DNA of 64,000 nt from Flavobacteriales bacterium UBA5040. GTDB lineage: Bacteria > Bacteroidota > Bacteroidia > Flavobacteriales > Weeksellaceae. Both the position numbers and the translations under genes were made by a program. Positions 53,851 through 61,349 of the stretch are shown here, piece after piece (position 1 is the stretch's first letter; every line of letters begins with the position of its first letter). The stretch covers positions 217,040-281,039 of the forward strand of contig DIBY01000001.1 of assembly GCA_002415135.1 (NCBI GenBank), read 5' to 3'. The notes beneath the pieces are model-generated. The model had not been told where the DNA came from. It saw only the letters and a program-made list of their open reading frames with translations, and ran no database searches.

Positions 53851-53851
53851 T

Positions 53852-54391
53852 TTATAGTCCGAACACCACTCCGACACTCGGCACAAAGCCACTTCCGAAA
53901 ACAGAATCGTCTTTTTTGTACAGCACATTATACATTCCGCCGATTTGCATATAAGCACGATCGCCAATTCTTTGCATATATCCTCCACCGAAATAAAGGG
54001 CGGCTTCATCGCCTGAATATTTTACATTGGTCACTTTATTTTTCTGATTGAAAAAATATTCCTGAAACATTCCGCTGAGATAAAAGTTTCTGGCGATATA
54101 ATAATTCACAAAAGGTCCGACTCCTATGGTGTTAGACGAGTAATATTTGGCGTTCGTCCAGGTTAGATCGGATACAATTCCGGCTTCGAGGCTTTCGGTC
54201 AATTTGTAGCCAATTCTTGGTGAAACATAAATCGAAGTTCCGCCATTATTGCTGCCAAAACTTCCACCCAATCCGGCAGAACCACCGAAAGTCCATTTGG
54301 AATTTTCGCCTCCTAATTGGGTTGAAGTTCCCATTTGAGCTTGCGCAGAGAAAGTTAAACTGAGTATCGAGAGAAGAAGTAGTTTTTTCAT
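53852..54391 (-). CDS. Outer-membrane beta-barrel protein
   Basis: Protein of 179 residues from the ATG at 54391, chosen because it gives the signal peptide MKKLLLLSILSLTFSAQAQ; the longer frame has none. The mature part is Gly/Ser rich with alternating beta-strands (KWTFGGSAGLGGSFGSNNGG, YFGGGYMQRIGDRAY) and ends in an aromatic-rich strand (SVGVVFGL), as in small eight-stranded porin-like or OmpW-like barrels. Function unknown. It is isolated among repeats. Confidence 0.75.
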   Translation of the reverse strand: MKKLLLLSILSLTFSAQAQMGTSTQLGGENSKWTFGGSAGLGGSFGSNNGGTSIYVSPRIGYKLTESLEAGIVSDLTWTNAKYYSSNTIGVGPFVNYYIARNFYLSGMFQEYFFNQKNKVTNVKYSGDEAALYFGGGYMQRIGDRAYMQIGGMYNVLYKKDDSVFGSGFVPSVGVVFGL

Positions 54392-54432
54392 CACGTGTTT
54401 TTTAAAGATTGAACAGTTAAAATTAAGTCTTT

Positions 54433-54452
54433 TTTTGAAATCGAAAATTTCT
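54433..54452. repeat. 20-base direct repeat, copy 1
   Basis: TTTTGAAATCGAAAATTTCT occurs here, 42 bases upstream of the barrel gene start, and again at 54682-54701, identical over 20 bases. The inner part is an imperfect palindrome. Confidence 0.6.
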
Positions 54453-54473
54453 GCAACTAACCTAAACAATTTT

Positions 54474-54616
54474 TCTACCGCAAAAGAAGAAACAAAAGGT
54501 TGCTTGAGTAAAAATTCAAAACGACGCTAAATGTTTCTAAAGGAAAAATTTTCTATTTTGCCATCTTTTGAAAAACTTGCATTCATTATTTTTCTTTTGC
54601 CTCTTTTGCGGTTAAA
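54474..54616. repeat. Element with inverted ACCGCAAAAGA ends
   Basis: TCTACCGCAAAAGAAG at the left (54474) is mirrored by CTCTTTTGCGGTTAA at the right (to 54616). The 140-base stretch between has no coding frame. Probably a dispersed non-coding element. Confidence 0.45.
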
Positions 54617-54624
54617 CTAAAATA

Positions 54625-54667
54625 TTTAAACACAAATGCCACGAATGATTTCACAAATTCCACCAAT
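54625..54667. repeat. TTTAAACAC-type dispersed repeat, second copy
   Basis: TTTAAACACAAATG is identical to the start of the element at 49324, followed by CACGAAT/CACAAATT half repeats. Only one end is present here. Confidence 0.5.
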
Positions 54668-54681
54668 TAAAACCGCTATTA

Positions 54682-54701
54682 TTTTGAAATCGAAAATTTC
54701 T
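54682..54701. repeat. 20-base direct repeat, copy 2
   Basis: TTTTGAAATCGAAAATTTCT, same orientation and sequence as at 54433; 229 bases separate the two copies, with the two repeats above between them. Confidence 0.6.
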
Positions 54702-54766
54702 ATAATCTCTCCAAATTTCATTTTTTGACTGCGTGAGAATCTTGACAGAAAACGAAACCTTCCTTA

Positions 54767-54836
54767 TAGCCCCGATTGCAACGGCATCCTTTTGTGATGA
54801 GGAACGAAGAGCAAAAGATAGAGTGGAAAGCGGGAC
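54767..54836 (+). repeat. REP-like dispersed intergenic repeat, copy 2
   Basis: TAGCCCCGATTGCAACGGCA then TCCTTTT on the left, and AAAAGATAGAGTGG then AAAGCGGGAC on the right, form an imperfect hairpin. The left arm matches copy 1 at 53590 in inverse orientation. The form resembles an intergenic repeat found many times in Chryseobacterium-type genomes. Confidence 0.65.
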
Positions 54837-54892
54837 GGGTCTTCAAATAAAGCAACAACTTTGATGCTCCTAAAAATCATTAATTAATGTTG

Positions 54893-54900
54893 TAAATTTG
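54893..54900 (+). promoter_or_regulatory. -7 box of mnmA
   Basis: TAAATTTG, exact TAnnTTTG, 46 bases before the ATG. The leader contains a small hairpin AGCAT-7 nt-ATGCT. Confidence 0.5.
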
Positions 54901-54946
54901 CGGCCTCAATAAAGAGCATCCTTGAAATGCTTTATAATAGGAACAT

Positions 54947-56134
54947 ATGAAAATTGTAGTAGGACTTTCTGGAGGTGTAGATTCCAGTGTTGCAGCGTAT
55001 TTGCTGCAAAAACAAGGTCATGAAGTGGTGGCGCTTTTTATGCGAAACTGGAATGATGCGTCGGTGACTTTGGAGGATGAATGTCCCTGGATCGAAGACA
55101 GTAATGATGCTTTGATGGTCGCGCAAAAACTCGGAATCCCTTATCAGGTCATCGATATGAGTGAATTGTATAAGGAGAAGATCGTGGATTATATGTTCGA
55201 AGAATATAAAAAAGGCCGAACGCCGAATCCTGATGTTTTGTGTAACCGCGAAGTGAAGTTCGATGTGTTCATGAAAACAGCCTTATCGCTTGGTGCTGAG
55301 AAAGTTGCAACGGGACATTACGCACAGGTGAACTCCACTTTTGATGAAAATGGAAAAGAGATTTTTCACCTTTTAGCGGGAGCGGATAATAATAAAGATC
55401 AGTCGTATTTCCTGTGTCAGTTGAATCAGGATCAGTTGTCGAAATCGTTGTTTCCTATTGGAGCACTGACGAAACCTGAAGTTCGGGAAATCGCCCGGGA
55501 AATGGGTTTGGTGACGGCAGATAAAAAAGATTCGCAAGGTTTATGTTTCATCGGGAAAGTGAGTTTACCGACTTTTCTGCAACAACAGTTGGAACCGAAA
55601 GAAGGCGAGATTGTAGAGATTTTTAAAGATTTCCGAGGTTTTCATCAAGAAAAACCTGAGTTTTCTTCAAAATTAGAAGAATTACAGTTTCTCTCTAAAA
55701 AAATAAATTACGAAAAATCGGACGGAAAAGTAATTGGCAAACATCAGGGTGCGCATTATTTTACGGTTGGTCAAAGTAAAGGTTTGGGAATTGGTGGACA
55801 TAAAGAATCCTGCTTTTTGATTTCCAGAGATATTGAAAAAAACATCGTTTTTGTGGGAGAAGGAAAAAATTTTCCGGGATTGTTCAGAAGCTCTTTAAAA
55901 ATAGAAAATTCTGAAGTTCATTGGGTTCGCGAAGATCTGCGTTTGCAGAAGGGCGAATCAATGAAAGTAAAAGCCAGAATCCGCTACCGACAAACTTTGG
56001 AAGAAGCGACACTTTACCAGTTTGAAGAAGGTTTATTCATCGAGTTTGTGAATCCACAATCTGCGATTGCAGAAGGACAGTTTGCGGTTTGGTATGACGG
56101 CGAGGAATTGTTGGGAAGTGGGGTGATTGCGTAG
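54947..56134 (+). CDS. mnmA: tRNA-specific 2-thiouridylase
   Basis: Puts sulfur on U34 of Lys, Glu and Gln tRNAs. The 395-residue protein opens with the PP-loop VVGLSGGVDSSVAAYLL, has the catalytic cysteines in PDVLCNREVKF and SQGLCFIGKV, and TVGQSKGLGIGG in the central domain. It has an insertion in the middle (around 205-235, KEGEIVEIFKDFRGFHQEK) typical of Bacteroidota. Its own promoter and terminator mark it as monocistronic. Confidence 0.97.
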   Translation: MKIVVGLSGGVDSSVAAYLLQKQGHEVVALFMRNWNDASVTLEDECPWIEDSNDALMVAQKLGIPYQVIDMSELYKEKIVDYMFEEYKKGRTPNPDVLCNREVKFDVFMKTALSLGAEKVATGHYAQVNSTFDENGKEIFHLLAGADNNKDQSYFLCQLNQDQLSKSLFPIGALTKPEVREIAREMGLVTADKKDSQGLCFIGKVSLPTFLQQQLEPKEGEIVEIFKDFRGFHQEKPEFSSKLEELQFLSKKINYEKSDGKVIGKHQGAHYFTVGQSKGLGIGGHKESCFLISRDIEKNIVFVGEGKNFPGLFRSSLKIENSEVHWVREDLRLQKGESMKVKARIRYRQTLEEATLYQFEEGLFIEFVNPQSAIAEGQFAVWYDGEELLGSGVIA

Positions 56135-56159
56135 AATTTTTCTTTTTGATTTATAATTT

Positions 56160-56192
56160 AAATTCCTTTTGATTTTTCAAGAGGAATTTTTT
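56160..56192 (+). terminator. Terminator of mnmA
   Basis: AAATTCCTTTTG / CAAGAGGAATTT with one G-T pair, 6-base loop and a run of T. Confidence 0.8.
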
Positions 56193-56289
56193 GCTATTTT
56201 AGCATCTTTATTAAAATAATAACTGAAAAACTTTTTAATTACTTCATTGTTATTAGTTTATAATCAAAAAGAGCATTTAATATTTTTAA

Positions 56290-57840
56290 ATGTTTCGGAA
56301 ATACATTTATAAAATGCCTGATATCAATCCTAACTCTGACAGAAATTTTCTTGATAATGTTGATATTGATAATGCGCGAATATTTCCAATATTCTTGAAG
56401 AAAATCAAGTTTGAGCCATTTAAACATATCACTTCTCTTGAAATAGATTTTATACATCCTATTTCTATTATTACCGGAACAAATAGAATTGGAAAGACTA
56501 CGATTTTGATGGCAATTGCCTGTTCTCACGTAAATTTCAAAAAGAAAAATCCAAAAAACGGGAATTTACAACGCCAAACATGGAGTAACTTAATGAAATT
56601 TACGTCTCATGATTTACAAACAATAGATTGGACATATTGGATTACTTACAAAAGAGGTGAAAGAATTGAAGCACCAAAAAGAGGTCAAAGAAAACATTTG
56701 ACAAATAAATGGAATGGTATCGGAAAAAAAGAAAGTCAGTTCGATAGAGAAGTTATTTTTATAGAAATTGATAGGGTTCTACCTTTACGAAATTTTAATA
56801 ATATTATTTTCTCAAAATCAAGAAATTCCTTAATTTCAAATTTATCAAATGTTGCTAGGGTTGAACAGTTAATTTCTTATGTTTTTGAAGAGAATTTTCA
56901 CCTATCTATAATTAGGGAATATTTAGATAAAGTTGTACTCAAATTTGAAAATACAAATTCATATTCAAGTTTTAATTCCGCATCAGGTGAAGATGTGGTA
57001 ACAAGATTAATTATTGATATCATCGAAGCTCCAAGAAATGCTTTAATTGTTATTGATGAATTAGAGGTTGGCTTACATCCTAAAATACAAAGAAGATTAG
57101 TCGATGTTATAAATCATATCGCAAGAAATGATAATAAACAATTTATTATTACAACTCATTCACCCACTTTATTATCAACATTTTCTGAGGCCTCAAGGAT
57201 TTTCATAGAGCGTAAAAATGATGGAACATTAAAATCGATTAATAGAATAAGTGTAAATGCCGCTTTTTCAAAAATGGATTCTAAATCATATCCTTTGATT
57301 GATTTGTATTGCGAAGATGATGTGGCAAAAAAAATTATTCTAAAAGCAATTGATGACCTTCAAGTAAACGGTGATTTGCAAAATTTATCGGATTTAATAA
57401 ACGTGATAGAATCCGGTCCGGCAAATATTGCCTATGAAAATTTTAAGGCACAACAAAGAACTTATAATTTTAAGAAAGTAAAAACAGGTGTTTGTTGTAT
57501 TCTGGATGGTGATATGGAAACTAAATTAAGTGGTAATCGCCCGTTATATCCTGCTGAGGAAGAATTATTATTCATATTTTCAAATGAAGCTCCAGAATTT
57601 TTTTTAGTTAAAAGTTATTTACAAAGTAACGCAAACGTTCACTTAGATTATCATGTAAATAATTCAAATCCTCATTGTTTATTTGATAAAATGGTTGAAC
57701 TTTCGTTATGCTTAGATAAAAATTCAGCATTTGAATTGTGTTGGAATTCCTTTATGCAGTCACAAAAGGGACAAGATTCACTGGTCGAATTAAAAGATTT
57801 TTTAAAGAGAATGTGTAGAAAATATTCACCAGATTTATAA
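56290..57840 (+). CDS. OLD-like protein: ABC-type ATPase fused to TOPRIM domain
   Basis: Protein of 516 residues. The ATPase has Walker A TGTNRIGKTT (63-70), the ABC signature SASGED (230-235), Walker B ALIVIDELE (251-259) and H-loop TTHSP (His290). From about 335 a TOPRIM-like domain follows: LYCEDD (Glu342) and LDGDME (Asp406/408), which would bind metal for DNA or RNA cutting. This two-domain order is that of OLD nucleases and relatives such as GajA or fused PARIS proteins. No GajB, reverse transcriptase or toxin partner lies next to it. AT-rich, without mnmA-like codon use. Start could also be 56320. Confidence 0.78.
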   Translation: MFRKYIYKMPDINPNSDRNFLDNVDIDNARIFPIFLKKIKFEPFKHITSLEIDFIHPISIITGTNRIGKTTILMAIACSHVNFKKKNPKNGNLQRQTWSNLMKFTSHDLQTIDWTYWITYKRGERIEAPKRGQRKHLTNKWNGIGKKESQFDREVIFIEIDRVLPLRNFNNIIFSKSRNSLISNLSNVARVEQLISYVFEENFHLSIIREYLDKVVLKFENTNSYSSFNSASGEDVVTRLIIDIIEAPRNALIVIDELEVGLHPKIQRRLVDVINHIARNDNKQFIITTHSPTLLSTFSEASRIFIERKNDGTLKSINRISVNAAFSKMDSKSYPLIDLYCEDDVAKKIILKAIDDLQVNGDLQNLSDLINVIESGPANIAYENFKAQQRTYNFKKVKTGVCCILDGDMETKLSGNRPLYPAEEELLFIFSNEAPEFFLVKSYLQSNANVHLDYHVNNSNPHCLFDKMVELSLCLDKNSAFELCWNSFMQSQKGQDSLVELKDFLKRMCRKYSPDL

Positions 57841-57939
57841 GTATAACTGGATTTTAACAGTGCAAATACAACAGTATAACTACCTCATAAAACAATCTTT
57901 AAATTCCTTCAAACGAAAAGTTTTCAATTTACTTAAGCC

Positions 57940-58086
57940 ATGTGATCAAAAAAAACAATAAGGATCGCCGGAGCAACCGGAAATCTTGGCGACAGAATCA
58001 TTAAGGTTTACTGAAAAAAGACGTTGAAGTTCTGGTTTCAGTGCACTCAAACAACAACAAAAAGAAAATCGCTACTGACGAAAATA
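57940..58086 (+). pseudogene. Remnant of an NAD(P)-binding NmrA/epimerase-type gene
   Basis: After an ATG and an immediate TGA, the frame reads SKKTIRIAGATGNLGDRIIK, a Rossmann-fold start (AGATGNLG). A one-base deletion at about 58008 then shifts the frame, after which LLKKDVEVLVSV continues the expected strand-helix pattern. The rest of the gene (over 200 codons) is gone, replaced by the CPBP gene, whose ATG lies in the remnant. Nonsense codon plus frameshift plus truncation make it clearly non-functional. Confidence 0.7.
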
Positions 58087-58878
58087 ATGAGTATTATTAA
58101 AGCCTTTTTATATACAGTTTTAGCATTTGTTTTTTGGGTTATGATCCAACTTGCGATACTTCTTCCCATTAAATATTTGATCGACAAACCTGATGATTTC
58201 ACTCACATTTTTGGAATTACTAAAATTTTATCTGTTGTCGGTTCATTTTTACTCATTTATTATTTCTTCTGGAAACCAAAATTTGATCTTAAAAAAGCTT
58301 TAAAATTCCAGAATTATAATCCTGGAATTTATTTGTATTTGCCCATCATTGGACTTGGCCTATTTCTGCTGAACAAACCATTTTGGGATTTTACTAAGAT
58401 CATGAAATATTTTCAGGGAGTTTCCAGAATCGATTATGCTGTTATTTCCAGCAATAACATTTCTTTATTTTACAATTTGATTTCTACATTATTAATTGCA
58501 CCAATTGTTGAAGAATTATTTTACAGAAAATTTTTATTAGAAAAATTAGCCAAGAAAAACAGGCCAATTTTAGCCATAATTGTTTCAAGTATTTGTTTTT
58601 CGATCATCCATATTGAAACACCGAATAACTTGATACCGACTTTCATTAGTGGAATAATACTCGGAATAATATATTTAAAAACTAAAAAAATCGGTTATTG
58701 CATAATGCTTCATTTCATAGTCAATTTAATAATAATGACTACGAATAACATCGGAACATTAAATAATAATTGGCTGACTGGTTATCATTTTAATATAATA
58801 TACTGGTTGTTATTTGTAACTGGAATTATATTAACATTATTTGGAATGAAAAGAATAACTGCCGCTAAAAATGTATAA
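58087..58878 (+). CDS. CPBP-family intramembrane protease
   Basis: Membrane protein of 263 residues with about seven helices. The CPBP (Abi/Rce1-like) motifs are present: EELFYR (Glu142, Glu143, Arg147), FSIIH (His175) and LHFIVN (His209, Asn213). Known members process prenylated or bacteriocin-related peptides or act in immunity; the role here is open. The start at 58087 is chosen, as upstream codons belong to the broken NAD(P)-binding gene. Its neighbours make it part of the accessory patch. Confidence 0.85.
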   Translation: MSIIKAFLYTVLAFVFWVMIQLAILLPIKYLIDKPDDFTHIFGITKILSVVGSFLLIYYFFWKPKFDLKKALKFQNYNPGIYLYLPIIGLGLFLLNKPFWDFTKIMKYFQGVSRIDYAVISSNNISLFYNLISTLLIAPIVEELFYRKFLLEKLAKKNRPILAIIVSSICFSIIHIETPNNLIPTFISGIILGIIYLKTKKIGYCIMLHFIVNLIIMTTNNIGTLNNNWLTGYHFNIIYWLLFVTGIILTLFGMKRITAAKNV

Positions 58879-59073
58879 AATTAATTGCCAGTTCTACCCC
58901 ACTTCCGAAAAGCCTGGCAGACTTTCTATCTGTGATCCATTTGCCCAATCTGGAACTGCTTTCAGATCATCTCGAAAGTGATCAATAATTTTTCTTACTT
59001 TTATGAAGTGCGAATTGAAAACAACTGTCCCAATAAAAGCGTGGGATTAAAAAATTAAACAATAACAATCATC
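58879..59073. other. Gap with possible decayed coding fragments
   Basis: The 195-base gap between the CPBP gene and the next membrane gene has two short open stretches (e.g. SVIHLPNLELLSDHLESDQ before a stop) that look protein-like but match no family I know. Nothing else recognised. Confidence 0.3.
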
Positions 59074-59493
59074 ATGGAAATCACCTTTGAATATTGGAAT
59101 AAACTAGCTACACAAACCGTTTTTATAAGTTCGCTGCTGGGTGGATTTTCAATTCTGGTTATCGCAAATCTATTAATTTCTGACCTGAATACGCGATTGT
59201 CGAAATACATTATGGTCTTTGCGACTTTAGCGGCGAGTTTATTTCTGGTTTCGATATTTGCGTGGACGTCGGTGATGATGATGACCACGGACGGCTATCC
59301 AAATAAGGTAGTGAGTAGTGATCTGACCTTCCACCGAACGCTGGGCGCTTTTACTTTTCTATTCGGTATTATCTCATTAATTGCCATGATATCTTCGGTC
59401 GGTTGGACCAAGTCAAAAAAAATGGGAAGGATCACCACTATTGTTGGAGTCTTATCATTGTTTTTAATCTTACTGACGATGTTTAAAGCATAA
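59074..59493 (+). CDS. Hypothetical four-helix membrane protein
   Basis: Protein of 139 residues with four hydrophobic helices (VFISSLLGGFSILVIANLLI; IMVFATLAASLFLVSIF; TFLFGIISLIAMISSV; ITTIVGVLSLFLILLTMF). The pattern resembles unnamed flavobacterial membrane proteins, without catalytic motifs. It ends 21 bases before the ligase start and may share its transcript. Confidence 0.7.
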   Translation: MEITFEYWNKLATQTVFISSLLGGFSILVIANLLISDLNTRLSKYIMVFATLAASLFLVSIFAWTSVMMMTTDGYPNKVVSSDLTFHRTLGAFTFLFGIISLIAMISSVGWTKSKKMGRITTIVGVLSLFLILLTMFKA

Positions 59494-59514
59494 GAATTTG
59501 TGAAGAGCAAAAAA

Positions 59515-60207
59515 ATGAAAAAAGCAGTCTTCAACTGGAGCGGCGGAAAAGATTCTGCTTTGGCGCTTCAAAAAGTTTTGGAAGAAAAAGAATTCGAGGT
59601 CGTTGCACTTTTGACCAATATGAGAGAAGAAACCTCGAAATCTTCGATGCATGCTATTCCGTTGAAAATACTGGAAAGACAGGCAGAAAGTATTGGCATT
59701 CCACTTTACACCGTCGCCTCTTCTACCGCGCTGAAAAATTACGATCAGAAAATGAGTGAAGCAGTTCAGCATTTTAAAGAACTGGGGGTGCAGCATTTTA
59801 TCTTTGGCGATATTTTTTTATCAGACGTAAAAGCTTATCGCGAGAGTAAACTTCATCCTTTGGGAATTGAAGTTGTAGAACCGCTTTGGGAAAAAACTTG
59901 TCAGGAAGTCATTGCCGATTTCTTACGTTCGGGCATTCAATCAAAGATCATTGTTACGCAAGCTGATTTATTAGATGAAAGCTACATCGGAAAAGATCTG
60001 ACAGCGGATCTCATTAACTCTTTTCCCAAGAACATCGATGTTTGTGGCGAAAACGGTGAATATCATACTTTATCTTACGCGGGAGGTTTGTTTAAGAAAG
60101 AAGTTGAGTTCACCATTTCTGAAACGGTAAAAACCTCCTTTGATTTTACGTTAGATACCGGCGAGAAAAAGACTTTTGAATATTGGCAGGCTGAATTTAC
60201 GGTCTAA
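59515..60207 (+). CDS. Diphthine-ammonia ligase-like PP-loop protein (DUF71)
   Basis: Cytoplasmic ATP-dependent ligase-type protein of 230 residues. The PP-loop FNWSGGKDSALAL is at the start (ATG at 59515; five upstream codons are not conserved), HFIFGDIF lies in the middle and ENGEYHTLSYAGGLF near the end, as in Dph6. The eukaryotic enzyme amidates diphthamide on EF2, which bacteria lack, so the substrate here must differ. Conserved in many Bacteroidota. Confidence 0.85.
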   Translation: MKKAVFNWSGGKDSALALQKVLEEKEFEVVALLTNMREETSKSSMHAIPLKILERQAESIGIPLYTVASSTALKNYDQKMSEAVQHFKELGVQHFIFGDIFLSDVKAYRESKLHPLGIEVVEPLWEKTCQEVIADFLRSGIQSKIIVTQADLLDESYIGKDLTADLINSFPKNIDVCGENGEYHTLSYAGGLFKKEVEFTISETVKTSFDFTLDTGEKKTFEYWQAEFTV

Positions 60208-60300
60208 AAATGTTTTACTTCTTCCTAGATTTTGTAATTTAGTTTTACTAAAAAACAATCATTTTTAAATAGTTTTTCTAAAATTCCTAATTCTTCAAAA

Positions 60301-60861
60301 ATGAAAAAAACAGAACTATCCAAAGAAAGAACGGCGGAACTTATTACGATTTTAGAGAAACGGTTTGTAAATAATATCGAACGTCATGCGGATTTACAGT
60401 GGGAAGATGTTCAAATAAAATTGAACGAAAATCCCACCAAATTATGGTCGCTCAATGAAATGGAAGAAACCGACGGGGAACCAGACGTAATTGGCTACGA
60501 CAAAAATACAAACGAATTTCTATTTTGTGATTGTGCAGCTGAAAGTCCAAAAGCACGTCGCAGCGTATGTTATGATCACGAAGCTTTGGAAGCCAGAAAA
60601 GAAAACAAACCCAAAGATAGCGCCGTCAATAGGGCGAAAGAAATGGGAACTACCTTATTGAATGAAACTCAATATCGGGAACTTCAAAAATTGGAAAGCT
60701 TCGACACCAAAACATCCAGTTGGTTATTGACGCCGCCAGAAATCAGAACATTGGGTGGCGCGATATTCGGCGACTGCCGCTTCAATCATGTTTTCGTTTA
60801 TCACAATGGTGCAGAATCTTACTATGCTGGCAGAGGATTTCGGGTACTTTTAAGACTTTAA
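60301..60861 (+). CDS. DUF4256 domain protein
   Basis: Cytoplasmic protein of 186 residues. It reads TKLWSLNEMEETDGEPDVIG, FLFCDCAAESPKARRS and SSWLLTPPEIRTLGGAIFGD, the standard DUF4256 blocks; a Cys pair (CDC) is conserved. Members occur alone in many bacteria and have no known function. The frame ends with YYAGRGFRVLLRL. A long gene-free gap follows. Confidence 0.88.
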   Translation: MKKTELSKERTAELITILEKRFVNNIERHADLQWEDVQIKLNENPTKLWSLNEMEETDGEPDVIGYDKNTNEFLFCDCAAESPKARRSVCYDHEALEARKENKPKDSAVNRAKEMGTTLLNETQYRELQKLESFDTKTSSWLLTPPEIRTLGGAIFGDCRFNHVFVYHNGAESYYAGRGFRVLLRL

Positions 60862-61349
60862 GCTTTAACGATTTCAAGGGTCCTAAGAACTCACCAGAAA
60901 TTCTATCAGCACTTTCTTACAAGTCGTTTCTCCAAATTTTCTCACCGGAAACATTCATCGCTATTTGAGAGAATCTTCTGCGCCACTTAAGAAAGAAGCT
61001 CTCTTAGAAATATCACTTTAACGTCACTAAAAGTTTACAGTCCACGAATTTACCAGTTTGCAATTTTTTAATATAAATTCAAAAATTACCGTATTTTTTT
61101 ATTAATTCAATATTTAATTAATCGTTTTTTGCGGCAGAATTAGGAATGTCACAAAAATTTCCTTATATTGGCTTTCTTGCTTATCAAAAAAATTACACTG
61201 GAAATTATAAAAACAAATTTTTGTTGTTGATTTCTCTTTAGAGTATTACACTCTTTCGTCTGCATTCTGTAGAAATTTTTACAAGCTATTATTAACTGTT
61301 GAGAACCCTTTTTGTTAAGGTGTTCCGATTCAAATTAAAAAAAAATCAT
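60862..61349. other. 488-base gap without a gene
   Basis: First 160 bases contain open but unrecognised short frames in more than one phase, possibly decayed coding DNA. The rest is very AT-rich, with no repeat, RNA gene or promoter box I could support. The FMO start at 61350 lies at its right end. Confidence 0.4.

Noticed and set aside
58895..58990. Possible protein fragment ending LPNLELLSDHLESDQ
   Set aside because: Too short and matched to no family; kept only as a note in the gap entry.
60720..60968. 82-codon plus-strand open frame running past the DUF4256 gene
   Set aside because: It is a shadow of the DUF4256 gene in another frame for most of its length and has no recognisable domain or start context.
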